Shown: positions 12,219 to 20,253 of the stretch, in pieces
How positions within the stretch are numbered: position 1 is the first letter of the stretch
How the letters are laid out: every line of letters starts with the position of its first letter
Source: Microbacterium sediminis
Lineage (GTDB): Bacteria > Actinomycetota > Actinomycetes > Actinomycetales > Microbacteriaceae
Length of the DNA stretch: 64,000 nt
Direction of reading: 5' to 3'
Assembly (NCBI RefSeq): GCF_004564075.1
Contig: NZ_CP038256.1
Span: 2,418,001-2,482,000 of the forward strand
Made by a program: the position numbers and the translations under genes
The notes under the pieces: model-generated
What the model was told of the DNA's origin: nothing
Databases searched by the model: none
What the model saw: the letters and a program-made list of their open reading frames with translations, nothing else

Positions 12219-13904
12219 TCAGGCGGTGGCGCGGGCGCGGCGGCGGCTGATTGCGAGGAAGGGGATCGCGAGGGCGAACAGCGCCGATGCGGCGGCGAGG
12301 GTCGCCGTCGGGTCGACGCCGCTCTCGGCCAGGCAGTCGACGCCCGCCGTGCAGGTCGGTGCCGCGGCGGCCGGGGCGGCCTCGACGGCGGCGGGCTCCG
12401 CCGGCACCTTGGCCGGCTGCTCGTCGACGGCGGGCTGCTGCGCGGCGACCGGCCAGACAGTGATCGGCACCTCGACCGTGTCGGACACGTTGAAGCCCGC
12501 ATCGCGCACCGACAGGCGCAGGGTGTACTCCCCCGCCTCGGCCGGGACGGTCCAGCTCCACGCTCCGGCCGCATCGACGGGCACCTGCTGCGACTGCTCG
12601 CCGTAGGCCACCGTGAGCGTGGTCGACGGGTGGGCCGTGCCCGTGATCGTCGATCCGGTGCCCAGCACCGACAGGTCGGCCGGGCCGGTGACGCGCGGCT
12701 CGGCCAGGTCGAGGCGCAGGCTGTAGCCGCCGGTCTGGGCCAGCGCGTTGCCGATGTCGGCCACCCAGGTGAGCGTGCCGTTGCTGCCGCTCACGACGCC
12801 CAGCGCCGCGTCGCCCGAGAAGACCGCGCCGCCCGAGTCGCCGTTGAGCGTGGCGAAGTTCGTCGAGAACCCGTGCACGACCGTCGCGCCCTGCGGGCCG
12901 TTGATCGTGGCCCAGCCGAGCCCGCCCACGACGGCGCCCGAGACGAGGCCCGACGTGCGGCCGCTCGCCGAGACCGGCATGCCCGGCTCGGCCGCGCCGA
13001 TGCGCGCGATGGGCGTGCTCGAGGCGGCGAGGTCATCGGAGCTCGCGGTGCTCCAGTCGGTCACCGCCGGGAGCAGGGTGAGCGGCGAGTCGTCGGCGAC
13101 ATCGATCGCCGCGATGTCGACGCTGTCGAGCGTCGTCGCGCCGGCCGGGTTGCCGGGCTGGCCGAACTGGGCGAAGCCGAGCGTGCCCAGCGGCGTCCAG
13201 GCGATGCCGCCCGCACCGCCGGCGGGCGGGTCCATCGACGGGAGCGTGAGCTCGGCCTCGAGGTCGCTGCGCCCCTCGGCGCAGTGACCGGCCGTGAGCA
13301 CGGCGTCGCCGCCGTCGGGCGTCCAGGCCGTGAAGCCGATCGAGCAGGCGACCGTCGTGGTCGCGTCGAGCCGGAACTGGTAGCCGGCGCCGCCGACGAC
13401 GTCGTCCGTCGCCTGGGTCGTGAAGGGCGCGCCGATGTCCTCGACGACGACGCGCTCGGCGAAGCGCTCCGCGAAGGCGACCGTGGCGTCGGCGAGGTCG
13501 GCCGCCGTCACGTAGAGCGCGAGCGCGCCGGACTCCTGCGGCACCACCGCATGCACGGCGGGGTCCATGGTCAGCAGCTGCTGCGCGAGCGCGTCGAGAT
13601 CGGCCGGCGCGGCCGGAGCCTCGGTGGGCTGCGGCTCGGCGGTCGGTGCCGGGGTGGGTTCCGCCGTGGGCTCGGGCGACGCCGTGGGCTCGGGGGCTGC
13701 CGTGGGTTCGGGCGATGCCGTGGGCTCGGGGGTTGCGGTGGGCTCGGGGATCGCGGCCGATGTCTGGTCAGGCGCGACCGCGGACTCGGGCGCGGTCGTG
13801 GGCTCCGGCGCGGGCTCGAGGGCGACGGCGGGCGCGGCCACGGTCGCGAGAAGCAGCGTGCTGAGCGCCGCCACGGCGGTCGCGGTCGATCGGCGAAGCG
13901 TCAT
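12219..13904 (-). CDS. Secreted streptogrisin-like serine protease with sortase-like tail
   Basis: 561 residues from ATG 13904 with AGAGGG upstream. Residues 1 to about 29 are a signal peptide ending AVA-L. Residues about 35-100 are a Pro-Glu-Thr-Ala low-complexity stretch (PEPTA repeats), then a short pro-region. The protease domain starts at VVGGAGYQF and carries H207 (LTAGHC), D263 (SVDIAAID) and S357 (GDSGGAVF), the complete catalytic triad of the S1 chymotrypsin family, streptogrisin type. A C-terminal Ig-like domain follows, then an Ala-rich linker and C-x6-C-LAESG, a hydrophobic helix and RRRARA. LAESG resembles the class E sortase signal LAxTG with Ser for Thr. It should be held in the membrane or joined to the wall, acting outside the cell. 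Its substrate is not predictable. Confidence 0.85.
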   Translation of the reverse strand: MTLRRSTATAVAALSTLLLATVAAPAVALEPAPEPTTAPESAVAPDQTSAAIPEPTATPEPTASPEPTAAPEPTASPEPTAEPTPAPTAEPQPTEAPAAPADLDALAQQLLTMDPAVHAVVPQESGALALYVTAADLADATVAFAERFAERVVVEDIGAPFTTQATDDVVGGAGYQFRLDATTTVACSIGFTAWTPDGGDAVLTAGHCAEGRSDLEAELTLPSMDPPAGGAGGIAWTPLGTLGFAQFGQPGNPAGATTLDSVDIAAIDVADDSPLTLLPAVTDWSTASSDDLAASSTPIARIGAAEPGMPVSASGRTSGLVSGAVVGGLGWATINGPQGATVVHGFSTNFATLNGDSGGAVFSGDAALGVVSGSNGTLTWVADIGNALAQTGGYSLRLDLAEPRVTGPADLSVLGTGSTITGTAHPSTTLTVAYGEQSQQVPVDAAGAWSWTVPAEAGEYTLRLSVRDAGFNVSDTVEVPITVWPVAAQQPAVDEQPAKVPAEPAAVEAAPAAAAPTCTAGVDCLAESGVDPTATLAAASALFALAIPFLAISRRRARATA

Positions 13905-13999
13905 CCTGTCCCTCTGTTCACACCCGTCACATCAGCCCCATCGGCCCGGTCAGCCTACGGGATGCGGATGACGCGGCGGTAGCCGAGTGTTTCCGCGCC

Positions 14000-15427
14000 T
14001 CAGAACGAGGTGAGCAGAAGCGCGGCCAGGCCGGCCGCCGAGCCGACCACCACCACCGCGATCACCGTGACGACCGTCGCGGCCTGGCGGCGCCGCTGCG
14101 CCCGCGCCTCGCGGTGCAGCTGCGCGGTGTCGACCACGCGCAGCTCGGTCTCGCGCTCCCAGCGGGGCGCCTGTAGTCGGGCGGGCAGGCCGTCGATCAG
14201 CCGCGGCCGCGGCGTGCTCGAGCCGTCACTCTCACCCTCGCCCGCCGGCGACGGCAGCGGGGCGATCCGCGGTGCGCCGCCCGTGGGCCACCGCTCGTCG
14301 CCGGTCTGCTCGAACGTCGCGGTCTGCGTGTTCGAGATCACGCGGGTCTTGGTCGGCAGGATCGCGCGGGCCGGCGGGTCCGGGTCGACGATCGGCTCGG
14401 GCGGGTGGATCGCCAGCTGGGTCGCGTCGTCGACGGGACCGTCGTTGTGCGGGTTCTCGGCACGGGCGGCGAGGCGCGCCGCCAGGTCGCGCGCCGCGCG
14501 CTCCTCGGCGCTCTGGGGCCGGGAGACGATGCGGGTCGAGTCCTCGAGCTCGTTCGCCCGGCGCAGGTCCTCGGCCCGGCGCTCCGCGCGCGTGGCGGGC
14601 CGGGTCACGAGCCGCGTGGACTCGTCCGGCTCGATGCGCGTGTCGGCGCGGTCAACCGGGGCGGTGGCCGCCGAGTGCCCGGGGTTCGCGTCGCCAGTCG
14701 ACGGCGCCGCGGTCTCTTTGCCGGTCGCTCGGGAGACAGGATCGGCCCGGTCGGCCGGCGCGGGGGCGCGGTCGACGATGCGGGTTGCCTCGTCGAGCGA
14801 CTCCTCCGGCGCAGCACCGGGGCGCGCGGCCGGCGCCGGTGAGCCACCGAGCGACGGAGTCAGCGTTGCATCGCTGGCCGGCTGGGCGCCCTCGGCCACC
14901 GACTCGGCCGGCGCGGGGGCGCGGTCGACGATCCGCGTCGCCTCGTCCCACGCGCTTGCCGGTCCGGCGTCGTACCCGGTGCTTGCGTCGCCGGTCGGCT
15001 CCGGGGCACGGTCGACGATGCGGGTTGCCTCGTCGAGCGACTCCTCCGGCGCAGCGCCGGGACGCGCAGCCGACGCCGGTGAGCCACCGAGCGACGAGGT
15101 CAGCGCTGCATCGCTGGCCGGCTGGGCGCCCTCGGCCACCGACTCGGCCGGCGCGGGGGCGCGGTCGACGATCCGCGTCGCCTCGTCCAGCGGCTCCGCC
15201 GGCGACGGGCCGGGCCGCTCGACGATCCGGGTCTCCTCGTCCGGCGACTCGGCCGAACCGGAACGCTCGACGATCCGCGTCTGCTCGTCCGGCGCATCCG
15301 CCTCGGCCGGCGGCTCGGGCTGCGCGCCGCCCGTGATGCGGAGCACCTCGTCGAGGGACTCGTTGGCGCGGGCGACGATGCGGGTGACGTCGTCGAGCTC
15401 GCCGCGGTCGTCGTCGCGTTCGGTCAC
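14000..15427 (-). CDS. Tail-anchored protein with repeated T-R-(I/L)-V motifs
   Basis: 475 residues from GTG 15427, which overlaps the stop of the upstream gene as GTGA. I recognise no catalytic domain. Almost the whole chain is acidic, Ala/Pro-rich and probably disordered, and it carries nine copies of an acidic-x-T-R-(I/L)-V motif: DDVTRIV, DEQTRIV, DEETRIV, four DEATRIV, DESTRLV and EDSTRIV, plus decayed DDATQLA. The last 25 residues are a single hydrophobic helix after a basic R-R-R, so the protein is anchored by its tail with the repeats in the cytoplasm. Acidic residues at -2 and -3 and a hydrophobic residue at +3 fit both substrates of mycobacterial Ser/Thr kinases and ligands of FHA domains. 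It is the last gene of a chain headed by a Ser/Thr kinase. Inference: a multi-site phosphorylation scaffold. Function unproven. Confidence 0.75.
   Translation of the reverse strand: MTERDDDRGELDDVTRIVARANESLDEVLRITGGAQPEPPAEADAPDEQTRIVERSGSAESPDEETRIVERPGPSPAEPLDEATRIVDRAPAPAESVAEGAQPASDAALTSSLGGSPASAARPGAAPEESLDEATRIVDRAPEPTGDASTGYDAGPASAWDEATRIVDRAPAPAESVAEGAQPASDATLTPSLGGSPAPAARPGAAPEESLDEATRIVDRAPAPADRADPVSRATGKETAAPSTGDANPGHSAATAPVDRADTRIEPDESTRLVTRPATRAERRAEDLRRANELEDSTRIVSRPQSAEERAARDLAARLAARAENPHNDGPVDDATQLAIHPPEPIVDPDPPARAILPTKTRVISNTQTATFEQTGDERWPTGGAPRIAPLPSPAGEGESDGSSTPRPRLIDGLPARLQAPRWERETELRVVDTAQLHREARAQRRRQAATVVTVIAVVVVGSAAGLAALLLTSF
14760..15200. repeat. 240 bp internal tandem duplication
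   Basis: Within the T-R-I-V protein, a segment around 14770-14960 recurs almost base for base around 15010-15200, an exact 240 bp (80-codon) period. Both copies contain SLDEATRIVDR and SVAEGAQPASDA. The low divergence shows recent expansion or conversion of the motif array. Confidence 0.75.
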
Positions 15428-17868
15428 GATGCCCCTCCCCGCGTGCCGTCCACGAATGAGCGCAGCGAGACCGCGGCCCGCAGCCGCGCCCACCACGACC
15501 GCTCCGCGCCGAGCGCCTTGCGCTCCTCGCGCACGACCTCCCAGAAGCGATCGGCCTCGTCGTGATCCACCTCGCTGCGCGCGAACACCGCGCGGTCGGC
15601 CACCGCCGCCAGCTCGGGCGCGTTCGGCGTGGCGTAGAGCCGCGCGAGCTCCGAGCGCGTGCGGGCGCCGGGCGCGGCGAACCCGTGGTCGATCGCCGTG
15701 TCGACGTACTCGCTCCAGCCGCCCTCGATCCGCTGCACCGGCTCCTCGGCGCCGCTGCGGGCCGAGCGGCGCAGGGCCTTCGCGATGAGGACCACGAGGA
15801 ACGGCCCCAGCACGAGCAGCGCGGCGAGCAGGCCGATCCCGATGCCGCGCACGACGACCCAGGCCAGCTCGGCCACCGGATCGTCCTCGCGGTCGTCGGT
15901 CTGCTGCGTCTTCTGCTGGATCGGGTCGGGCGGCTGCACCTCGCTCGCGTCGTCGGGGCGGACGATCGTCGGCACCTTCGGGTCCTGCAGCTTCTGCTCG
16001 TCGGTGTCGAGCTGCTCCTCCCACTGCGGCGTGGTGTCGACCGCCGCCCACTGGCCGGAGGCGCCCTGCACCTCCAGCCACACGCTGAGGTCCGATCCCA
16101 GGCACACGCCGCCCTCGCACACCGGCAGCCCGGGCTCGGCCTGCAGCCGCGTGCCCACGACGACGCGCGTGGGGAAGCCGAGCTGCTGGGCCACGAGCGA
16201 GGCCGCCACGGCGAACTGCTCGTCGTCGCCCGCGGCCGCGGCCGTCGACGTGGCCAGCGAGGCCTCGGAGTCGAGCAGGTCGCGGAACAGCTCGTCGATC
16301 CGGGCGAGCGAGTGGCCGGACTGGCTCGGGCGGAAGGTGTACTCGTCGCCGAGGTCCTGCACCCACAGGGGCTGCTCGCCCTCGTCGTCCAGCCGCAGCG
16401 CGTGGCTGAGGTAACCGCGCTCGCGCAGCAGCTTGATCGCGTTCTCCAGGCCCGCGCCGTCGGGGGTGATGCCGTTGGTCTCGACCCACTGGATCACCGA
16501 GTCGGGGATCGGCACCGTGGCCGGCTCGCGCGGCGAGGTCAGCTGGGCGAGCGGTGCCCACACCTCGTCGGCGACCACGGTGTACGACGTGCCGGGCTCG
16601 AGGCCGGCGGTCTCGACCGCGCCGTCGGCGACGTCGCTGTAGTACAGGCCGTCGGCGAGCGACGCGGCGCGGCTGCCGTCGAACTGGATGCGCGCGACCT
16701 CGCCGAACGTGGGCAGCCAGATGCCGCCGAGCTCGCCGATCTGGATCGTCGCGCCGCCGCCGGCGTCGCCCGCGCCGCTCCACGCGGGGACGCGCACGAA
16801 CAGGTCGTCGGCCCGGTCGGAGCCCACCTCGAGCGCGCGATAGGTCTCGCCGTCGTACGCGGTGAGGGCCGCGATGCGGATGCGCTCCGGCTGCGCGGCG
16901 CCCGTGACGCGGAACAGCTCGCGCTGATAGGCCTCATCGGCGAACGTGGCGCGGTACTCCGACAGCGGGCTCACGGCCTCGCGCAGCGCGAGGTCCGGGC
17001 CGGTCACCGAGCGCGGCACCAGGCGGTCGCGACCGTCGACGAGGGCCGGGGCCGCGGCGCCTGCGGCGATGACGGCGGCCGCCACGAGGCCCACCGTGAC
17101 CGATCCGCGCGCGACGGCGCTCCAGGGCGAGCGGCGCCGCAGCCGCACGCCGGTGCGGGCCGAGGCCTGGGCCAGCGCCCGGCGCCGCGCGGAGCGGGTG
17201 CGCCACACCAGCCAGGCGATCGACAGCAGCAGCACGATCGTCCCCACCGCGAGCTCGCGGGGCGCGGGGATCGTCAGCCCACCCAGGTACCAGGGCTCGC
17301 TCGCCACGGTGTGTCCGAACAGCAGGCCGAAGCTCGCGACGGCGATCGCGACGCCGACGGCGAGCCCCGCCCGCCCGGCGAGCGCGGCCATCGCGGCGAG
17401 GAGCGGACCGGCCACGAACACGATCACGGCGGGCATGAGCAGGTTGCGGTACGACGCGACCGGCAGCTCGACGGTGAGGAGGTCCTTCCAGCCCGTGACC
17501 GCGCCGGTGGCGACGTCGACGAACACGCCGGGGAACGGCGCGCCCGACGACCAGCGCCCGGGCACCGCGAACGCGACGCCGAGCACCAACACCGCGGCGA
17601 CCGCGCCCAGGGCCGTGAGCCATCCCGCCCACCGCCACACCCGCGCGGCGACGGCGAGGCCGAGCGCCACCGCGAATCCGACGGCGACGATCACGACGAA
17701 GCGACCGTCGCGGTAGATGGGCCACGCCGCGAACCCGGCGACGACCGTCATGGCGGCGACGTAGCCCAGGGCGATGAGGGTGGGGGTGCCCGTGAGCTCG
17801 CGCAGGCGCGCCGCGACCGACCCGGCGCCGCCGCCCCACGAGGCGGGGGCCTGTGCCGCGGCGCTCAC
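15424..17868 (-). CDS. Transglutaminase-fold membrane protein, catalytic residues missing
   Basis: 814 residues from GTG 17868, overlapping the DUF58 gene as GTGA. Residues about 30-260 hold a cluster of membrane helices (TgpA/DUF3488-like arrangement), then an extracytoplasmic region, then a transglutaminase-like core at about 540-615, and another membrane helix near 690 followed by a cytoplasmic tail. In active relatives the core reads G-x-C-E-x-(F/Y)-A, then H-A-W, then D-x-T. Here it reads GDDEQFA (Asp549 where Cys is expected), S-V-W (Ser595 where His is expected) and VDTTP (Asp611 kept). So the Cys and His are lost and it is probably a non-catalytic binding module. It sits between DUF58 and the T-R-I-V protein in a MoxR-DUF58 operon, a common grouping whose function is largely unknown. 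Confidence 0.85.
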   Translation of the reverse strand: MSAAAQAPASWGGGAGSVAARLRELTGTPTLIALGYVAAMTVVAGFAAWPIYRDGRFVVIVAVGFAVALGLAVAARVWRWAGWLTALGAVAAVLVLGVAFAVPGRWSSGAPFPGVFVDVATGAVTGWKDLLTVELPVASYRNLLMPAVIVFVAGPLLAAMAALAGRAGLAVGVAIAVASFGLLFGHTVASEPWYLGGLTIPAPRELAVGTIVLLLSIAWLVWRTRSARRRALAQASARTGVRLRRRSPWSAVARGSVTVGLVAAAVIAAGAAAPALVDGRDRLVPRSVTGPDLALREAVSPLSEYRATFADEAYQRELFRVTGAAQPERIRIAALTAYDGETYRALEVGSDRADDLFVRVPAWSGAGDAGGGATIQIGELGGIWLPTFGEVARIQFDGSRAASLADGLYYSDVADGAVETAGLEPGTSYTVVADEVWAPLAQLTSPREPATVPIPDSVIQWVETNGITPDGAGLENAIKLLRERGYLSHALRLDDEGEQPLWVQDLGDEYTFRPSQSGHSLARIDELFRDLLDSEASLATSTAAAAGDDEQFAVAASLVAQQLGFPTRVVVGTRLQAEPGLPVCEGGVCLGSDLSVWLEVQGASGQWAAVDTTPQWEEQLDTDEQKLQDPKVPTIVRPDDASEVQPPDPIQQKTQQTDDREDDPVAELAWVVVRGIGIGLLAALLVLGPFLVVLIAKALRRSARSGAEEPVQRIEGGWSEYVDTAIDHGFAAPGARTRSELARLYATPNAPELAAVADRAVFARSEVDHDEADRFWEVVREERKALGAERSWWARLRAAVSLRSFVDGTRGGAS

Positions 17869-19271
17869 GACTGCGCTCCCCGGATCAGCAGGCCCGCGAG
17901 GTCCTGGATCGCCGCGATCGTCACGGTCGTCAGGCCCGTCACGGCCTGCACCCGCGGGCGGGCGTGCTCGTCGCAGAGGATCGCGACGACGGCCGTGTCG
18001 CCCGGGAAGGCGAGCGCGGCCCGCTGGATGCGGCGCAGCGGCATGACCGATCCGACGATCAGGAAGGCCAGCGAGACGGTCTCGTCGTCCTCGGCCACGA
18101 TGTCGCCGATCTGCTCGATCGGCGTCGCGCGCGGGCGCGGGTCGACGCCCGAGAACCCGTCGAGCATCGTCCGCGGCGAGGGCGACGGGATGCGCTCGAC
18201 CAGCTGCATGCCGCGCGGCACCACCGGCGGCAGCTCCACGCCCGTGACGATCTCGAGGTCGCGCCCGTCGTGCAGCACGCGCACGCCGAGCGACGCGGCG
18301 GCGCTCACGGCGAGCTCGAACTCCTCCTCGTCGAGGTAGTCGCCGGGGTCGACGCTGAGGATCACCGCGGTGCGGGAGCGCAGGGTCTCCTCGTACTGGC
18401 GCACCATGAGGCGGCCGGTCTTGGCGGTGGACTTCCAGTGGACGTGCCGGCGGCTGTCGCCGGGGACGTACTCGCGGATCGCGTGGAACGAGATGTCCGA
18501 GTCGACGATCCGCCGCGACGGCTGCCCCTCGAGGTCGCGGATGAGGCCGGCGCTCGTGGTCGGCACGGTCTCGACGCGCGGGTGCACGTACAGCTGGTGG
18601 CGGTCCTCCCACGCGCGCTCGCGGCGGAACAGGCCGACGGGGTCGGAGCGCACCTCCACGGGCGGCCCCACCTGGATGATGCCGCGCCGGGGCGTGGGGA
18701 TCTCGAGGCTGCGCGTGGCCTCGTGGCCGGCGCGCAGGAACGGCACCTCGACCTCGATCAGCCCCTCGCCGACCGGCAGCTCGATGCGCCCCGGCAGGCT
18801 CGCGCGGGCGCCGTCGTTGCGGATGACGACCTCCGCTGTCGCCGATCCGCCCGCCACCACGCGATCCCGATCCACCCGGAGCGTGACGTCGTGGGCGCGG
18901 GCGCCGAACAGGAACGGCACCGTGACGGCGATGAGCGCGACGCCCGCCAGCCCCGCGACGAGCCATTCGACCCAGCCGAGCGTCCAGCCGACGAGCGTGC
19001 CGGCGACGGCCGCGACGAGCACGAGCCATCCGGCCGGAGTGATCGTCTCGAGGCCCCACTGCCACGCCCGCCGCAGCACCTCGCCGGCGCGACGCATCTC
19101 GACGGCCGACCACGACACCGCCGTGACGATCGCGTTCGAGCCGCGTCGCGTCGTCCCGCCCACCGTGCGGGTGCGCCCGACCGTGCGCGTGCTCGTGCGC
19201 GTGGACGTGCGGCCCCACGTCGCCGACCGTCGGGTCGTCGAGGAGGGCGCGCGGGTGCGGGACTCGGTCAT
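17865..19271 (-). CDS. DUF58 family membrane protein
   Basis: 468 residues from ATG 19271. The N-terminal 75 residues are Thr/Arg/Ser-rich and polar. Two close hydrophobic helices lie at about residues 78-120. The DUF58 signature follows at about 265-300: FHAIREYVPGDSRRHVHWKS, then TGRLMVRQYEE. Proteins of this type carry a degenerate von Willebrand A-like domain and nearly always pair with MoxR ATPases, which are thought to act as chaperones for them. Here MoxR lies 16 bp upstream and the transglutaminase-fold gene overlaps downstream by four bases. Confidence 0.9.
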   Translation of the reverse strand: MTESRTRAPSSTTRRSATWGRTSTRTSTRTVGRTRTVGGTTRRGSNAIVTAVSWSAVEMRRAGEVLRRAWQWGLETITPAGWLVLVAAVAGTLVGWTLGWVEWLVAGLAGVALIAVTVPFLFGARAHDVTLRVDRDRVVAGGSATAEVVIRNDGARASLPGRIELPVGEGLIEVEVPFLRAGHEATRSLEIPTPRRGIIQVGPPVEVRSDPVGLFRRERAWEDRHQLYVHPRVETVPTTSAGLIRDLEGQPSRRIVDSDISFHAIREYVPGDSRRHVHWKSTAKTGRLMVRQYEETLRSRTAVILSVDPGDYLDEEEFELAVSAAASLGVRVLHDGRDLEIVTGVELPPVVPRGMQLVERIPSPSPRTMLDGFSGVDPRPRATPIEQIGDIVAEDDETVSLAFLIVGSVMPLRRIQRAALAFPGDTAVVAILCDEHARPRVQAVTGLTTVTIAAIQDLAGLLIRGAQS

Positions 19272-19287
19272 GGAGCGGGCCGTGCGA

Positions 19288-20253
19288 TCAGTTGGCGGGC
19301 TGGTCGACCGGCGGCGCGACGCTCAGCAGCACCTGGCCGATCACCGCGTCGGCGGTGACGCCGTCGAACTCGGCCTCGGGCTGCAGGATGAGGCGGTGCG
19401 AGAGCACGGGCACGGCGAGGGCCTTCACGTCGTCGGGGATCGCGAAGGTGCGGCCCTGCGACGCGGCGCGCGTGCGCACGGCGCGGGTGAGCGCGAGCGC
19501 GCCGCGGATGCTCACGCCCAGACGCACCTGCTCGGCCGTGCGGGTGGCCTCGACCACGCGGGCGATGTAGTCGAGCACGAGCGGGTCGACGTACACGGTC
19601 CGCGCGAGCGCGGCCATGCCCACCATCGCGTTCGGCGCGATGATCGGCGAGAGATCGGCGGTGGCGGTGGCCGCTCCCCCGATGATCCGCACGGTGGCCG
19701 CATGGTCGGGGTAGCCCAGCGACGTCTTCATGAGGAAGCGGTCCAGCTGCGCCTCGGGCAGGCGGTAGGTGCCCGCCTGCTCCACCGGGTTCTGCGTGGC
19801 GATCACGAGGAACGGCGATCCCACGGGACGGGTGACGCCGTCGACGGTGACCTTCGCCTCCTCCATCACCTCGAGCAGCGCCGACTGCGTCTTGGGCGAG
19901 GCGCGGTTGATCTCGTCGGCGAGCACGATGTTCGCGAACACCGGGCCGGGGTGGAACTCGAACTCGCCGGTCTTCTGGTCGTACACCGTCATGCCGGTGA
20001 TGTCGCCCGGCAGCAGGTCGGGGGTGAACTGGATGCGCGTGTTCGTGCCGCTCACGGTCTGGCCCAGCGCCCGCGCGAGCGACGTCTTGCCCGTGCCGGG
20101 TACGTCCTCGAGCAGCACGTGGCCGTCGCTGAGCATGGCCGTGAGCACGAGCTCGACCACGTGGCGCTTGCCGAGCACCGAGCGCTCGACGTTGTCGGCG
20201 AGCTGCGTGAAGGTCTGCGCGAACCAGGTCGCCTGCTCCTGCGTGATCGTCAT
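19288..20253 (-). CDS. MoxR-family AAA ATPase
   Basis: 321 residues from ATG 20253. The frame is open further upstream, but this ATG overlaps the stop of the giant upstream gene as ATGA and the family begins here. Walker A is G53-T-G-K-T57 within EDVPGTGKTS; Walker B is IVLADEINRA; the sensor region ATQNPVEQAGTYRLPEAQLDRF is typical of MoxR. MoxR ATPases form hexamers that remodel or activate partner proteins, usually the neighbouring DUF58/VWA protein. It is the centre of the minus-strand chain from the kinase to the T-R-I-V protein. Confidence 0.93.
   Translation of the reverse strand: MTITQEQATWFAQTFTQLADNVERSVLGKRHVVELVLTAMLSDGHVLLEDVPGTGKTSLARALGQTVSGTNTRIQFTPDLLPGDITGMTVYDQKTGEFEFHPGPVFANIVLADEINRASPKTQSALLEVMEEAKVTVDGVTRPVGSPFLVIATQNPVEQAGTYRLPEAQLDRFLMKTSLGYPDHAATVRIIGGAATATADLSPIIAPNAMVGMAALARTVYVDPLVLDYIARVVEATRTAEQVRLGVSIRGALALTRAVRTRAASQGRTFAIPDDVKALAVPVLSHRLILQPEAEFDGVTADAVIGQVLLSVAPPVDQPAN

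Noticed and set aside
14000..16783. N-terminal extension of the T-R-I-V protein into the transglutaminase-fold gene
   Set aside because: The extension is Arg/Gly-rich and lies in another phase of a supported gene; the GTGA overlap at 15424-15427 gives a natural start.
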